Below are positions 7,877 through 15,918 of a DNA stretch of 64,000 nucleotides, piece after piece. How positions within the stretch are numbered: position 1 is the stretch's first letter; each line of letters begins with the position of its first letter. The position numbers and the translations under genes are program-made. Under the pieces are notes generated by a model, which worked only from the letters and a program-made list of their open reading frames with translations, ran no database searches and was not told the origin of the DNA. This stretch comes from Saccharibacillus sp. O23 (GTDB lineage Bacteria; Bacillota; Bacilli; Paenibacillales; Paenibacillaceae), in contig NZ_NJDE01000009.1 in assembly GCF_002205895.1 (NCBI RefSeq), positions 62,001 to 126,000 on the forward strand, written 5' to 3'.

Positions 7877-8926
7877 TCAAACGGAAAGATGCAGATCCTG
7901 CCGGCTTTGCCGTAACAGATACAAGACGTACGCGATCGCGGGCAGCGCGGCCTGCATCTGATAATACGAAGTCCCCGTGTTGCCTATACCGGCTTCGAAG
8001 ATCCAGATCCCGCCGTCCGGGTCGATGCCCATGTCGAGGCCGACTTCATGGAACTGGCCGTCGATAGCCTGTTCGAGGTATTCGACCGTTTTCAGCGCGA
8101 ACGCGTCGATGCGCGCGGCGGTCGGCCCGTCTGCTTTTTCGTTAAATTGGTTGATCAAGAAATCTTCCCAGGTGCTCGTTGCCCTATACGTCAGCGGCGT
8201 GTTGCTGATTCGGACATGGGGCGTCAGCGACAAGCCGATCGAATGATAAGAAACGATCCAACGATTTTCGCCGTTTTTGGAGAGATGCGCCCGCACGTGA
8301 AAAGGATGTCCTTGCGGCGTGACGCTTTCGATCAGTTTTTGCGCGAAATACTTTTTGGTCACCAGCATTTCCAGTATGCCCTGTATTTGTTCGCGGGAAA
8401 AACGGTGCAAGTATTCTTGGTCGAACAATTCGAAGACGTCGCCTTTTTGTTCCAACGTCATCGTTTTGCTGCCCTGCGCGCTGCCGTTCGGTTTGAAAAT
8501 GACGCGTCGGTGTTTCTCGACGAAAGCCAGCGCGCGATCCGCGTCTTTGAGGGTAAGGAACGGAATCAGATAAGGTTTCAGCTCTTTATTTTCGCGAATC
8601 AGGTTGTAGACTTTGCTTTTGTTCATCGAGAATCCACGCAGCGTATGGCTGATCGGAACGCCTTCGAGCTTGCGATAAGCTTCATCGAACTTGCCGACGC
8701 CTTTGCGCCGGGTCTTGTCGTAGACGACGTCGGGATAAGGGAATCGCTTCTTGATCCAGCGGTCGCCTTCGAGCTGCATCCCGATAATGGAATCTTCTCC
8801 GATATCGGAGGTGCGAAATTGGAACAGATCCGCCCCGTAATGGGCAGCGGCCACGGCGCAAGCCGTCGCGACTTCGGGCTCGACTTTCCAGCCGAACATG
8901 ACGCCGATCAGCGGCTTTCGATTCAT
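7877..8926 (-). CDS. YheC/YheD-family endospore coat-associated ATP-grasp protein
   Basis: A 349-residue protein of the YheC/YheD family, known in Bacillus as spore coat associated. An N-terminal domain (1-100) precedes an ATP-grasp-like domain with IFKPNGSAQGSKT near 145-158, HVRAHL, and a C-terminal EVGLDMGIDPDGGIWIFE region that holds the usual metal-binding carboxylates. The ligated substrate is unknown. AAGGAGGT on the minus strand sets the ATG at 8926; an extended upstream frame lacks a site. Its presence supports a spore-forming host. Confidence 0.88.
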   Translation of the reverse strand: MNRKPLIGVMFGWKVEPEVATACAVAAAHYGADLFQFRTSDIGEDSIIGMQLEGDRWIKKRFPYPDVVYDKTRRKGVGKFDEAYRKLEGVPISHTLRGFSMNKSKVYNLIRENKELKPYLIPFLTLKDADRALAFVEKHRRVIFKPNGSAQGSKTMTLEQKGDVFELFDQEYLHRFSREQIQGILEMLVTKKYFAQKLIESVTPQGHPFHVRAHLSKNGENRWIVSYHSIGLSLTPHVRISNTPLTYRATSTWEDFLINQFNEKADGPTAARIDAFALKTVEYLEQAIDGQFHEVGLDMGIDPDGGIWIFEAGIGNTGTSYYQMQAALPAIAYVLYLLRQSRQDLHLSV

Positions 8927-9022
8927 GACGGAGACCTCCTTCTTGGATAGGAATGTCGGCTTGTTCGTCCGAGTTTCCGACAATGCTTTTATTCTAACCG
9001 ATTCATTCCTATCCCGTACAAT

Positions 9023-9511
9023 TCAGCGCATATCCCGTCTTCGGTAACCGAAAAATCCGATACTCGCGAACAATGCGGCCAGCAGCGCGAGACCGAGCAG
9101 AGGCGGCCACTCCCAAGGATCGACCGGCAATTTGGGCACGTATCCGAAGACCGTCAGCTTCTTTGTCCAATCCGGAAAATTCAGCAGATCGCCCATATAA
9201 TCGGCTATGAAGCAATACGCCAGGTATAGCCAGAGGAGTCCGCTCAGATTCGGCAGCCAGCCGATCAGCATCGCGCCCAGCCCGATCAACAGCAGCAGCG
9301 CCGGAATATACGACAGCGCGGCCGCGAAGATATCGCCTGCGGCGAACGGGTCGGCCGCGTCCGGGAACAGACCGTCCAGCGCGTACGCGACCGCGATCGA
9401 GAAAGCAACGATTCCGCCGATCCAACATAGCAGCTTGAACCGATCCTGCCGAAGCCGGAAGCGCAGCAGCCGCGACGTCCCGGCAAAATAACGTTCCCGC
9501 AGATCACGCAT
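9023..9511 (-). pseudogene. ABC exporter permease with in-frame internal deletion
   Basis: A 162-codon open frame joins the start of an ABC-2-like exporter permease (MRDLRERYFAGTSRLL and first membrane helix, 1-50) directly to its last segments (helices and a YRRRDM end). Full-length relatives paired with TetR regulators have about 530 residues and 10 or more helices; here about four remain. The junction is in frame, near residue 52. ATG 9511 overlaps the upstream ATPase stop by 8 bp, so the original operon order is kept. Transport is not expected. Confidence 0.75.
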
Positions 9512-9965
9512 GGCGATCGCCCCGTTTCGTTTCGCTTTGTTCATAACGACGCATAAACAGATCTTCCAGCGTCGGCGGCGTGCTCTCCAGTTTCAGAATG
9601 TCGAGACTCGACAGATAACCGATCGCGGAGCCGAGCCGGTCGGCGCTTCCTTGCAGACTCAGGAACAGATCGATAACCTCTCCGTCCGTCAGGTTCGGCC
9701 AGAGATTGACGTCGCCCGGCACGTAAGCGAGCCGTTTATGAATCTCGACCGCGTCGGACCAGACGTCTAGGCCGAAGATTTGCGCGCGGCCCGAAGTCGC
9801 TCTGAGCATGCCGAGCAGAATGCGGATCGTCGTCGATTTCCCGGCTCCGTTCGGCCCGATAAAGCCCATGACTTCTCCCGCTTCGACCTGCAAATCCACT
9901 TTTTTCAAAGCCTCGAAAGCACCGAATTTTTTCGATAGATCGCGATCCTTCAAGATTGTCCCCAT
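9504..9965 (-). pseudogene. ABC exporter ATPase with in-frame internal deletion
   Basis: A 153-codon open frame. Walker A, GPNGAGKSTT, is intact at about 38-47 and YVPGDVNLWPNLT continues normally. Then the frame jumps to the C-terminal tail (TPPTLEDLFMRRYE). The signature LSGGQ, Walker B and the H-loop are all missing; full-length relatives are about 300 residues. It therefore cannot hydrolyse ATP. It is the partner of the equally deleted permease downstream and lies divergent from the TetR gene at 10112. Confidence 0.8.
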
Positions 9966-9983
9966 ATCGAGAACCTCCTTGAG

Positions 9984-10016
9984 TTATGAACCTGAATTAA
10001 TTTTATGGTTCATAAT
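9984..10016. promoter_or_regulatory. TetR operator candidate 1 (exporter side)
   Basis: A perfect inverted repeat TTATGAACC (9984-9992) and GGTTCATAA (10008-10016) lies just upstream of the ATPase fragment. The half-site TGAAC recurs at 10048-10075, next to the TetR gene, which points to one regulator binding both. Confidence 0.65.
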
Positions 10017-10047
10017 ATACGCTTCGCAGATTGTTTTTACAATGATT

Positions 10048-10075
10048 TTGAACTGAAAACTTTAATCCGGTTCAA
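10048..10075. promoter_or_regulatory. TetR operator candidate 2 (autoregulatory)
   Basis: TTGAAC (10048-10053) and GTTCAA (10070-10075) repeat the half-site of the first operator with similar spacing. A TATACT -10 follows at 10084-10089, so binding here would block the tetR promoter. Confidence 0.55.
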
Positions 10076-10111
10076 TAAAAGGCTATACTTACCTCTGTGG
10101 AGGGATCGGGC

Positions 10112-10738
10112 ATGGACGGATTTCAACGCAGAAAAGAAAAGAAAAAGCAGGCGATTCTCTCCGGCGCTCTGGCGCTGTGCATGCGAAGCGGATTTCAGAA
10201 TACGACCGTTGCTGAAGTGGCCGCCGAAGCGGGCGTATCGAAAGTGACGATCTTCAATTATTTCGGTTCGAAAGAAGAATTGATACGCGAAGTGGTCGTT
10301 TATTGGTTGACCGAGATGTACGAACGCTCGCGAGCAATCGTGGAGAGCGACCGGGATTTCGAGACGAAGATGCAGCAGTTGATGTTTATGAAAAGCCATG
10401 AGATGAACGAATATTCCCGCGCGTTTATCGACGAGATCATGGAGGAGTTCAGCCGCTCGGACAGCCGGATTCAGGAGTTATACATGAAGCAGGGCGTCGC
10501 TTTATACGAAAAACTGTTCGCGCAGGGCAAGGAGGAAGGCGTGATCGCTCCGAATATCTCGTTGGCGGCCATGATGGTGTATCTCAACGTGTTCAGCGAA
10601 GGCATGCGCCATAAGTCGGTATACGACAGCGTGATTCCGTTTACCCAAGAGATCATGGATATGTTTCTGTACGGATTGGCGGGGAGAGGAAACGCGGGAA
10701 GAGAGCGAACGACGCAAGAATTCGACGAAAAGGAATGA
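10112..10738 (+). CDS. TetR-family transcriptional regulator
   Basis: A 208-residue repressor. The N-terminal helix-turn-helix (about 10-58) includes the classic TTVAEVAAEAGVSKVTIFNYFGSKEEL stretch in two parts; the rest is the helical ligand domain. GGAGGGA precedes the ATG at 10112. It is divergent from the deleted ABC exporter, the standard regulator-target layout, and two matching inverted repeats lie between them. With the exporter broken, its remaining target may be itself and the DUF4180 gene that follows after 4 bp. Confidence 0.9.
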   Translation: MDGFQRRKEKKKQAILSGALALCMRSGFQNTTVAEVAAEAGVSKVTIFNYFGSKEELIREVVVYWLTEMYERSRAIVESDRDFETKMQQLMFMKSHEMNEYSRAFIDEIMEEFSRSDSRIQELYMKQGVALYEKLFAQGKEEGVIAPNISLAAMMVYLNVFSEGMRHKSVYDSVIPFTQEIMDMFLYGLAGRGNAGRERTTQEFDEKE

Positions 10739-10742
10739 GACG

Positions 10743-11108
10743 ATGAATATTCAGACGGTAGAACAAAACAATCAAAAGATCGCGATCGTTCGCGGCGAGA
10801 AGTTATTGATCGCGGACGTGCAATCGGCGCTTGATCTGATCGCGACGGTGCGCTACGAAACGGGCGGCGATCGGATCGTACTTCATCAAGAAGCGGTCCA
10901 TCCGGATTTTTTCGAGCTGAAGACGCGTCTGGCGGGCGAAGTCCTGCAAAAGTTCATCAATTACGGCGCCAAGCTGACGATCGTGGGAGATTTCTCGCTT
11001 TACGACAGCAAGAGCCTGCGCGATTTCATCTACGAAAGCAATCAGGGAAAAGACATCTTTTTCGTAAACCGCGAAGAAGAAGCGATTGCCAGACTGGCGC
11101 ACGCTTAA
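10743..11108 (+). CDS. DUF4180 domain protein
   Basis: A 121-residue soluble protein of the DUF4180 family: an alternating alpha/beta fold (resembling STAS-like folds) with LIADVQSALDLIAT near residues 21-34 and KFINYGAKLTIVGD near 71-84. Function unknown. It starts 4 bp after the TetR stop, so the two form an operon and are probably co-regulated. Confidence 0.8.
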   Translation: MNIQTVEQNNQKIAIVRGEKLLIADVQSALDLIATVRYETGGDRIVLHQEAVHPDFFELKTRLAGEVLQKFINYGAKLTIVGDFSLYDSKSLRDFIYESNQGKDIFFVNREEEAIARLAHA

Positions 11109-11127
11109 GGACGGCAGGGAGAATCGG

Positions 11128-11535
11128 ATGGACAAATATATCGAATACGGAATCGTCAGCGCGCCTTCGGAGGAGAAGCCGCTTGCGGCGAACCTGAAAG
11201 CTTTTTTCGCGCCGCTGAACCGGGTCATGGTCAAAACGAAAAGCAAAGGCCTGCTGAACGCCCGGCTGCCTTATGTTTACAGCCATTATTATTGGAACCT
11301 GAACAAAGAGATGCAGGTCTACGTGGAGCTGTATCCGAACACGGATAACGAAGGCAAACGCAAATTTGCGAACCCCGACGTTGGCTGGATCTTGTTCGCG
11401 AATATGAGAGAGGTGCCGCCGCCGCACGGCGTACCGATCGAAGAGCAGGAGCAGTATGTACAAGAGCTGCTTGCCGCGAGCGGATTTCCTTATGTGGTAC
11501 TGCACGAATACCGAGACGGGGAAGAACGGCTCTGA
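11128..11535 (+). CDS. Hypothetical protein
   Basis: A 135-residue soluble protein with no recognised domain; a proline-rich loop (VPPPHGVP) lies near 95-102. GGGAGAA precedes the ATG at 11128, 19 bp after the DUF4180 stop, so it likely belongs to the same transcript. Confidence 0.6.
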   Translation: MDKYIEYGIVSAPSEEKPLAANLKAFFAPLNRVMVKTKSKGLLNARLPYVYSHYYWNLNKEMQVYVELYPNTDNEGKRKFANPDVGWILFANMREVPPPHGVPIEEQEQYVQELLAASGFPYVVLHEYRDGEERL

Positions 11536-11609
11536 TCCGCGCGGGGGACCGGCGGGAAAGATGCGGATCAACTCCGGAATCTTTGATCAATAGCGAAGGG
11601 GGAGACGAA

Positions 11610-12269
11610 TTGACACAAGAGACGCAACCGAACGCGATCATTAACGAAAACGAGCAGAAAACTTCCCGAACGGGGAGCGGCGGCCTCGATATCCCGATGC
11701 TGGCGGCGGGTGCCGTCGTGGCGGGACTTGCGGCTTATTATCACGCGCTGCCGCGCAAAGATCCGATCGACGCGCGGAACATGCCCGAAAGTTACCTCAT
11801 CGATACGCCGAACCGGATGGACCTTCAGAAGAACACGGAATGCGCGGCATTCTCCGGCGCTTACGTGCTGCGGCATCTGGGAACGGAAGCGGACGGAAAC
11901 GAGCTGTACCGGGGATTTCCGCGCAAGCTGCTCGACGGCACGGTCGATCCGCGCGGCCTTCTGGTTCTGTTCAAGAAAAACGGATATCGGGCTTCGTTCT
12001 ATCGGGGCAGCGCGGATACGCTCAAGAAGCGGATCAGCCTCGGGGTTCCGGTGATCGCTTTTATCAAAGTGAACGAGGGGCAGCGCTACGCGCATTTCGC
12101 TCCGGTGGTCGGGTACGACAGCGAGTATTTCTATCTGGCCGATTCGCTCGGGCACAAAGTCAACTGCGACGGACCGACGCATAACCGCAAAATTCCGATC
12201 GCCGAATTCGAGAAACTTTGGCGGACCAATCCTTTTTATAAGCAGTCGTATATCGTCGCGAGCCGTTGA
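11610..12269 (+). CDS. Membrane-anchored C39-like papain-fold protein
   Basis: A 219-residue protein. A hydrophobic segment at about 27-48 is an N-terminal anchor. The rest resembles the peptidase C39-like fold: NTECAAFSGAYVLRHLG carries the would-be nucleophile Cys, and YAHFAPVVGYD with FYLADSLG carries the His and Asp. Members include bacteriocin-leader peptidases and non-transport-linked relatives; here no ABC transporter domain is attached. The TTG start at 11610 follows GGGGGAG. The substrate is unknown. Confidence 0.7.
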   Translation: MTQETQPNAIINENEQKTSRTGSGGLDIPMLAAGAVVAGLAAYYHALPRKDPIDARNMPESYLIDTPNRMDLQKNTECAAFSGAYVLRHLGTEADGNELYRGFPRKLLDGTVDPRGLLVLFKKNGYRASFYRGSADTLKKRISLGVPVIAFIKVNEGQRYAHFAPVVGYDSEYFYLADSLGHKVNCDGPTHNRKIPIAEFEKLWRTNPFYKQSYIVASR

Positions 12270-12400
12270 GCCCCGATTTTCCCTGCGGCTGATTCGGCAA
12301 GCGGCATTTGAGCGTAAATTTGATCATAGCTACCATTTTACAGGGATCGGCCTCAAGATCAGGTTGCGGCGAAGGCCGGCTTTCCGAGAAGGAGTATTCG

Positions 12401-13225
12401 ATGAAAAAATCGTCATTGTCGTTTGCGCTCAGAATCATCTCGCTGCTGCTCGGCATTGTCGGCGTGCTGCTCGTTCTGCGAAGTACGGAAATGGGACTCG
12501 AACATGCGGACGATTACACGGAAAGTCTGGATCAGTACGGGGCCGGCGGCCGGTTCTGGCTCGTTCAGCAGAGCAGCATCGCGGCTTATCGGACGATCGG
12601 CGCGGTGCTCGCGGGCGTAGGATTCTTCCAGGCGCTGCGCCCTCTGAGCCGGTTGGAGATGCAGCGAATCAGCGTCATGGAATCGGAAGAAGCTTCGCCT
12701 GCGGCGAAAACCGCGAAGATGCCGGACGGCACGATGGCCGGCCGGGCGCAAGCGCAGATCGGCGGCACGAGAACCGATACCGCTTCGCGGATCATCAAAG
12801 CGTCGCCGCAGACGCTCTATTGGGCGTTCGTCGATCCCGACGTGCTCGTGCGTTGGCTTCCGCCCGGAGGCATGCGCGGCCGGATCGAGCAGTTCGAACC
12901 AAAAGCCGGCGGCCATTACCGGATGGTGCTGACGCATACGGGCGGTTCCGGCTCGTTCGAAGGCAAGTCCTCGCCGGACAGCGATATCGTCGAAGGGCGT
13001 TTCGTGGAACTCGTGCCCGGCGAACGAATCGTGCAGGCGGTGACGTTCGAATCGCCCGATCCGGCTTATGCGGGCGAGATGACGATGACTTGGAAGTTGG
13101 AAGCGGTCGCCGAAGGCACGCGGGTCACGATCGTGTGCGAACAGGTGCCGGGCGCGATCGGTCAGAAGGACCACGAACAAGCGCTGGCCGAAAGTCTGGC
13201 GAATCTGGAGCGGGTAGCGGCTTAA
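12401..13225 (+). CDS. Two-helix membrane domain fused to an SRPBCC/AHSA1 domain
   Basis: A 274-residue protein. Residues 1-95 are a membrane region with helices at about 8-28 and 60-82. Residues 130-274 are an SRPBCC (AHSA1-type) ligand-binding domain: ASRIIKASPQTLYWAFVDPD, RWLPPGGM and a final AESLANLERV helix. Stand-alone AHSA1 proteins start near residue 126 here, so this looks like a fusion of two genes or a membrane-tethered variant. GAAGGAG sets the ATG at 12401. Its stop overlaps the stop of the convergent AraC gene. Confidence 0.72.
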   Translation: MKKSSLSFALRIISLLLGIVGVLLVLRSTEMGLEHADDYTESLDQYGAGGRFWLVQQSSIAAYRTIGAVLAGVGFFQALRPLSRLEMQRISVMESEEASPAAKTAKMPDGTMAGRAQAQIGGTRTDTASRIIKASPQTLYWAFVDPDVLVRWLPPGGMRGRIEQFEPKAGGHYRMVLTHTGGSGSFEGKSSPDSDIVEGRFVELVPGERIVQAVTFESPDPAYAGEMTMTWKLEAVAEGTRVTIVCEQVPGAIGQKDHEQALAESLANLERVAA

Positions 13226-14139
13226 ATCCGGAACGGTTCTATACGGGCCAGCGTCTGGCGGTAAGCGCTCGGACTCGTGCCGGACCAGCGTTTGAACTGG
13301 CGGCTGAAGTGGGCGAGGCTGGAATAGCCCAGCTTCGAAGCGATCTCCGTCAGCGCAAGCTCCGGCTGATGGATCAACTGCTTGGCTTCGTGCAGCTTCA
13401 ATTCCGAGAGGTAGCCGCGCGGCGAGATGCCGTAGATCTGACGGAAGACCTCCAACGCGTAGCCGGGACTGATCTTCAGCCGGGCGGCGATCTCTTCGAT
13501 CCGGATGTCCGGCTCCCGGTATCCCGGCGCGCCCAGATTCTCGGCGCCGAAAGCCGCTTTGATCGCTTGGGCGATCAGCGTGGCGTAATGCCCGACGGTC
13601 GGCGATACGGCCGTCTCGGCGCGATCGGAGACGAACCGCATCAACAGATGCAGCACCTCGAACAACCCCGCTTGAATCCGGAACAGGTCCGCCGTCGCGT
13701 ACTGCCCGCTGCTTCGAATCAATCCGACCCACTGCCGCATCGCCGTCTCCAGCCGCCGGTTCTCCTCGCTGCCCGAACGCAGCAGCAGCGGTCCGCAGCG
13801 CCGCATTTCTTGACGAAACAGCGCGTCGTCCAGATTGAAATGGGCGGCGAAATAATGCAAGCCTTCCGAAGCGCGGCATTCCGTCGTATGGCGCACGCCC
13901 GGCGGAATCAGCAGCATATCGCCTTCGCGCAGCTCGTGTTCGACCTGCTCCAGCACGGTCGATTGGGCGCCTCGCAAGATCAACATCCATTCGAACGCGG
14001 TATGCGACTCTTCGGGAACTTTCCAGCCGCAGGGCACTTCTTGCGTATGCGCGCCGAACAGTTTGACGTTCCAATCGATCGCCGGCATCCAGCGTGAATC
14101 CGGCGACAGATAGGCGCGGTAAGGTTCGGGAATCCTCAT
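13222..14139 (-). CDS. AraC-family transcriptional regulator
   Basis: A 305-residue regulator. An N-terminal cupin sensing domain (about 40-120, with EGDMLLIPPGVRH) precedes two C-terminal helix-turn-helix motifs (about 200-300, including IASKLGYSSLAHFSRQFKR). It is divergent from the GH30 glucosidase, which suggests it senses a glucoside and activates that gene. AAGGAGC sets the ATG at 14139; a longer frame lacks a site. Its TAA overlaps the convergent stop at 13225. Confidence 0.88.
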   Translation of the reverse strand: MRIPEPYRAYLSPDSRWMPAIDWNVKLFGAHTQEVPCGWKVPEESHTAFEWMLILRGAQSTVLEQVEHELREGDMLLIPPGVRHTTECRASEGLHYFAAHFNLDDALFRQEMRRCGPLLLRSGSEENRRLETAMRQWVGLIRSSGQYATADLFRIQAGLFEVLHLLMRFVSDRAETAVSPTVGHYATLIAQAIKAAFGAENLGAPGYREPDIRIEEIAARLKISPGYALEVFRQIYGISPRGYLSELKLHEAKQLIHQPELALTEIASKLGYSSLAHFSRQFKRWSGTSPSAYRQTLARIEPFRI

Positions 14140-14209
14140 GATCGTCAGGCTCCTTCTCAAGCATCTTGGATTTGGGCAAATTCGCCTCGGTTCGGCGTAT
14201 CTGCATCAT

Positions 14210-14228
14210 TGTAACCGCTTGCTATACT
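14210..14228 (+). promoter_or_regulatory. GH30 promoter with overlapping CcpA-box-like site
   Basis: TGTAACCGCTTGCT (14210-14223) agrees with the cre consensus at 12 of 14 positions and runs into an extended -10, TGC-TATACT (14220-14228). Overlap of the two would give carbon catabolite repression of the glucosidase gene. Only a weak -35 is visible, as expected where an AraC activator is needed. Confidence 0.42.
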
Positions 14229-14275
14229 GAATGTATCGCAAGAGCCGAAACGAAGCAAGCCGAAGGAGGAGCAGG

Positions 14276-15616
14276 ATGACGAACATTAGGATCGAACATT
14301 GGGCGACGGACGAACAGCAGGCTTGGCAGAGCCTCGATTACGCGGAGGAACAAGGCGGGAGCGCCAATCTGAGCTTTACGGGAGAAGAATTTCAGACGGT
14401 CGAAGGCTTCGGAGGCTGTTTCAACGAGCTGGGTTATTTGTCGCTGCGGCATCTAAGCGACGAGGATCGCCGGCAGTTGATGCACGCGCTGTTCCATCCG
14501 GAAGGCGAGCATCGTTTCGCCGTTTGCCGACTCCCGATCGGGGCAAGCGACTATGCGGAACGATGGTACAGCCACAACGAACACGACGGCGATCTGGCGA
14601 TGGAACATTTTTCGATCGAACGCGACTTCGAATATTTGATTCCTTACATTCGCGAAGCGTTAAGCTATAATCCCGAGCTGAAGCTGTTCGCTTCGCCGTG
14701 GAGCCCGCCGACTTGGATGAAGACGCCTAAAGCGTACAATTACGGCACGCTGCGCTGGGAACCGGAGATTCTGCGCGCTTACGCGCTCTATTTCGTAAAA
14801 TTCGTGCAGGCCTATCGCGAAGCGGGGATCACGATCCATCAGATCCATGTGCAGAACGAAGTGATCGCGGATCAGAAGTTCCCTTCCTGCGTCTGGACGG
14901 GCGAGCAGCTTCGGGAATTTATCGCCGATTATCTGGGGCCGGCATTCGAAGAACACGGGCTGGATACCGAGATCTGGCTGGGCACGATCAACGCGCCGGA
15001 ACCGTGGGAAGAGTTGGCGAAGAAAAAGACGACGGATTTCGACGATTACGCGGGGATCGTCTTGAGCGATCCTGCCGCTTACCGTTACGTCAAAGGGGTC
15101 GGCTACCAGTGGGCGGGCAAACATGCGATTCAGCGCACGGTCGCGAGTTACCCCGAGCTTCGTTACATGCAGACGGAGAACGAATGCGGCGACGGACTGA
15201 ACAGTTGGGGGTACGCGCGGTACGTCTACAATCTGTTCCAGCATTACTGGACGAACGGCGTCAACGCGTATATCTATTGGAACATGGTTCTCGAACCCAA
15301 AGGCCGCAGCACATGGGGCTGGGAGCAAAATTCGATGGCGACGGTCGAACCGGAAGACGGGCGATTGACGCGCAACCCGGAATATTACGTCATGAAGCAT
15401 TATGCCCGTTATGTCGTTCCCGGGGCGAAGCGGATCGGACTTACAGGACCATGGACCGGCAAGTCCGTCGCGTTCCGCAATCCGGACGGCAGCCTTGTCG
15501 TGGTCGTGAATAATCCGTTCGCGAACGACCGCGAGCTGCTGTTGGCGCACGAAGGACGGACGCTGCGGTTCGAAATGAAGGCGGGTTCTTTCCATACGAT
15601 CGTAATCGGCGGCTGA
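14276..15616 (+). CDS. GH30 glycoside hydrolase (glucosylceramidase-type beta-glycosidase)
   Basis: A 446-residue intracellular GH30 enzyme without a signal peptide. FEGFGGCFNELG near 40-51 and SPWSPPTWMKT near 140 are family marks. Glu195 in HVQNEV is the predicted acid/base and Glu301 in TENECG the nucleophile. Relatives act on beta-glucosides, beta-1,6-glucans or glucosylceramide; the exact substrate cannot be read. AAGGAGGAG sets the ATG at 14276. The AraC gene on the other side is its probable activator. Confidence 0.9.
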   Translation: MTNIRIEHWATDEQQAWQSLDYAEEQGGSANLSFTGEEFQTVEGFGGCFNELGYLSLRHLSDEDRRQLMHALFHPEGEHRFAVCRLPIGASDYAERWYSHNEHDGDLAMEHFSIERDFEYLIPYIREALSYNPELKLFASPWSPPTWMKTPKAYNYGTLRWEPEILRAYALYFVKFVQAYREAGITIHQIHVQNEVIADQKFPSCVWTGEQLREFIADYLGPAFEEHGLDTEIWLGTINAPEPWEELAKKKTTDFDDYAGIVLSDPAAYRYVKGVGYQWAGKHAIQRTVASYPELRYMQTENECGDGLNSWGYARYVYNLFQHYWTNGVNAYIYWNMVLEPKGRSTWGWEQNSMATVEPEDGRLTRNPEYYVMKHYARYVVPGAKRIGLTGPWTGKSVAFRNPDGSLVVVVNNPFANDRELLLAHEGRTLRFEMKAGSFHTIVIGG

Positions 15617-15642
15617 TCGGCGACGAGCGGCTTCGATAATTG

Positions 15643-15672
15643 AGGCTTCGGGAATCTTCCCGAGGCCTTTTT
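15643..15672 (+). terminator. Rho-independent terminator after the GH30 gene
   Basis: AGGCTTCGGGAA and TTCCCGAGGCCT form a 12-bp stem (one G-U) with a 2-3 base loop and a short T run. The remaining bases to 15880 hold no gene that I can see. Confidence 0.8.
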
Positions 15673-15881
15673 GTCGAGCGACGATCATGATCGTTATCTG
15701 GCTTTATGACATGATCATCCGGCATCCTGACATTCTCCGATTATCGGCTTACCGCTTATACTGGAAAAGGCACCGGTAGGCGAACTGCGATCATGCCATG
15801 AGTCATCGATTCGCTTTTCCGCTTCCGCCCCGCGCGGCCGGTCAGGTTCGGCGCTCCGTAATCCGGGCGCTTACAACGATT

Positions 15882-15895
15882 TGCAAACGCTATCG
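15882..15895 (+). promoter_or_regulatory. CcpA-box-like site upstream of the alpha-galactosidase
   Basis: TGCAAACGCTATCG fits the cre consensus at 12 of 14 positions and sits 24 bp before the start codon. It suggests catabolite repression in common with the GH30 gene. A LacI-family operator is an alternative reading. Confidence 0.42.
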
Positions 15896-15918
15896 ATAAT
15901 CGAAACGGAGGATTTCCT

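Noticed and set aside
11533-11571. TGATCCGC / GCGGATCA inverted repeat after the hypothetical gene
   Set aside because: The loop is long and no T run follows, so neither terminator nor operator is well supported.
12364-14097. A 577-codon plus frame and a 598-codon minus frame across the SRPBCC and AraC genes
   Set aside because: Both are Arg-rich shadows overlapping real genes in other frames, without recognisable domains.
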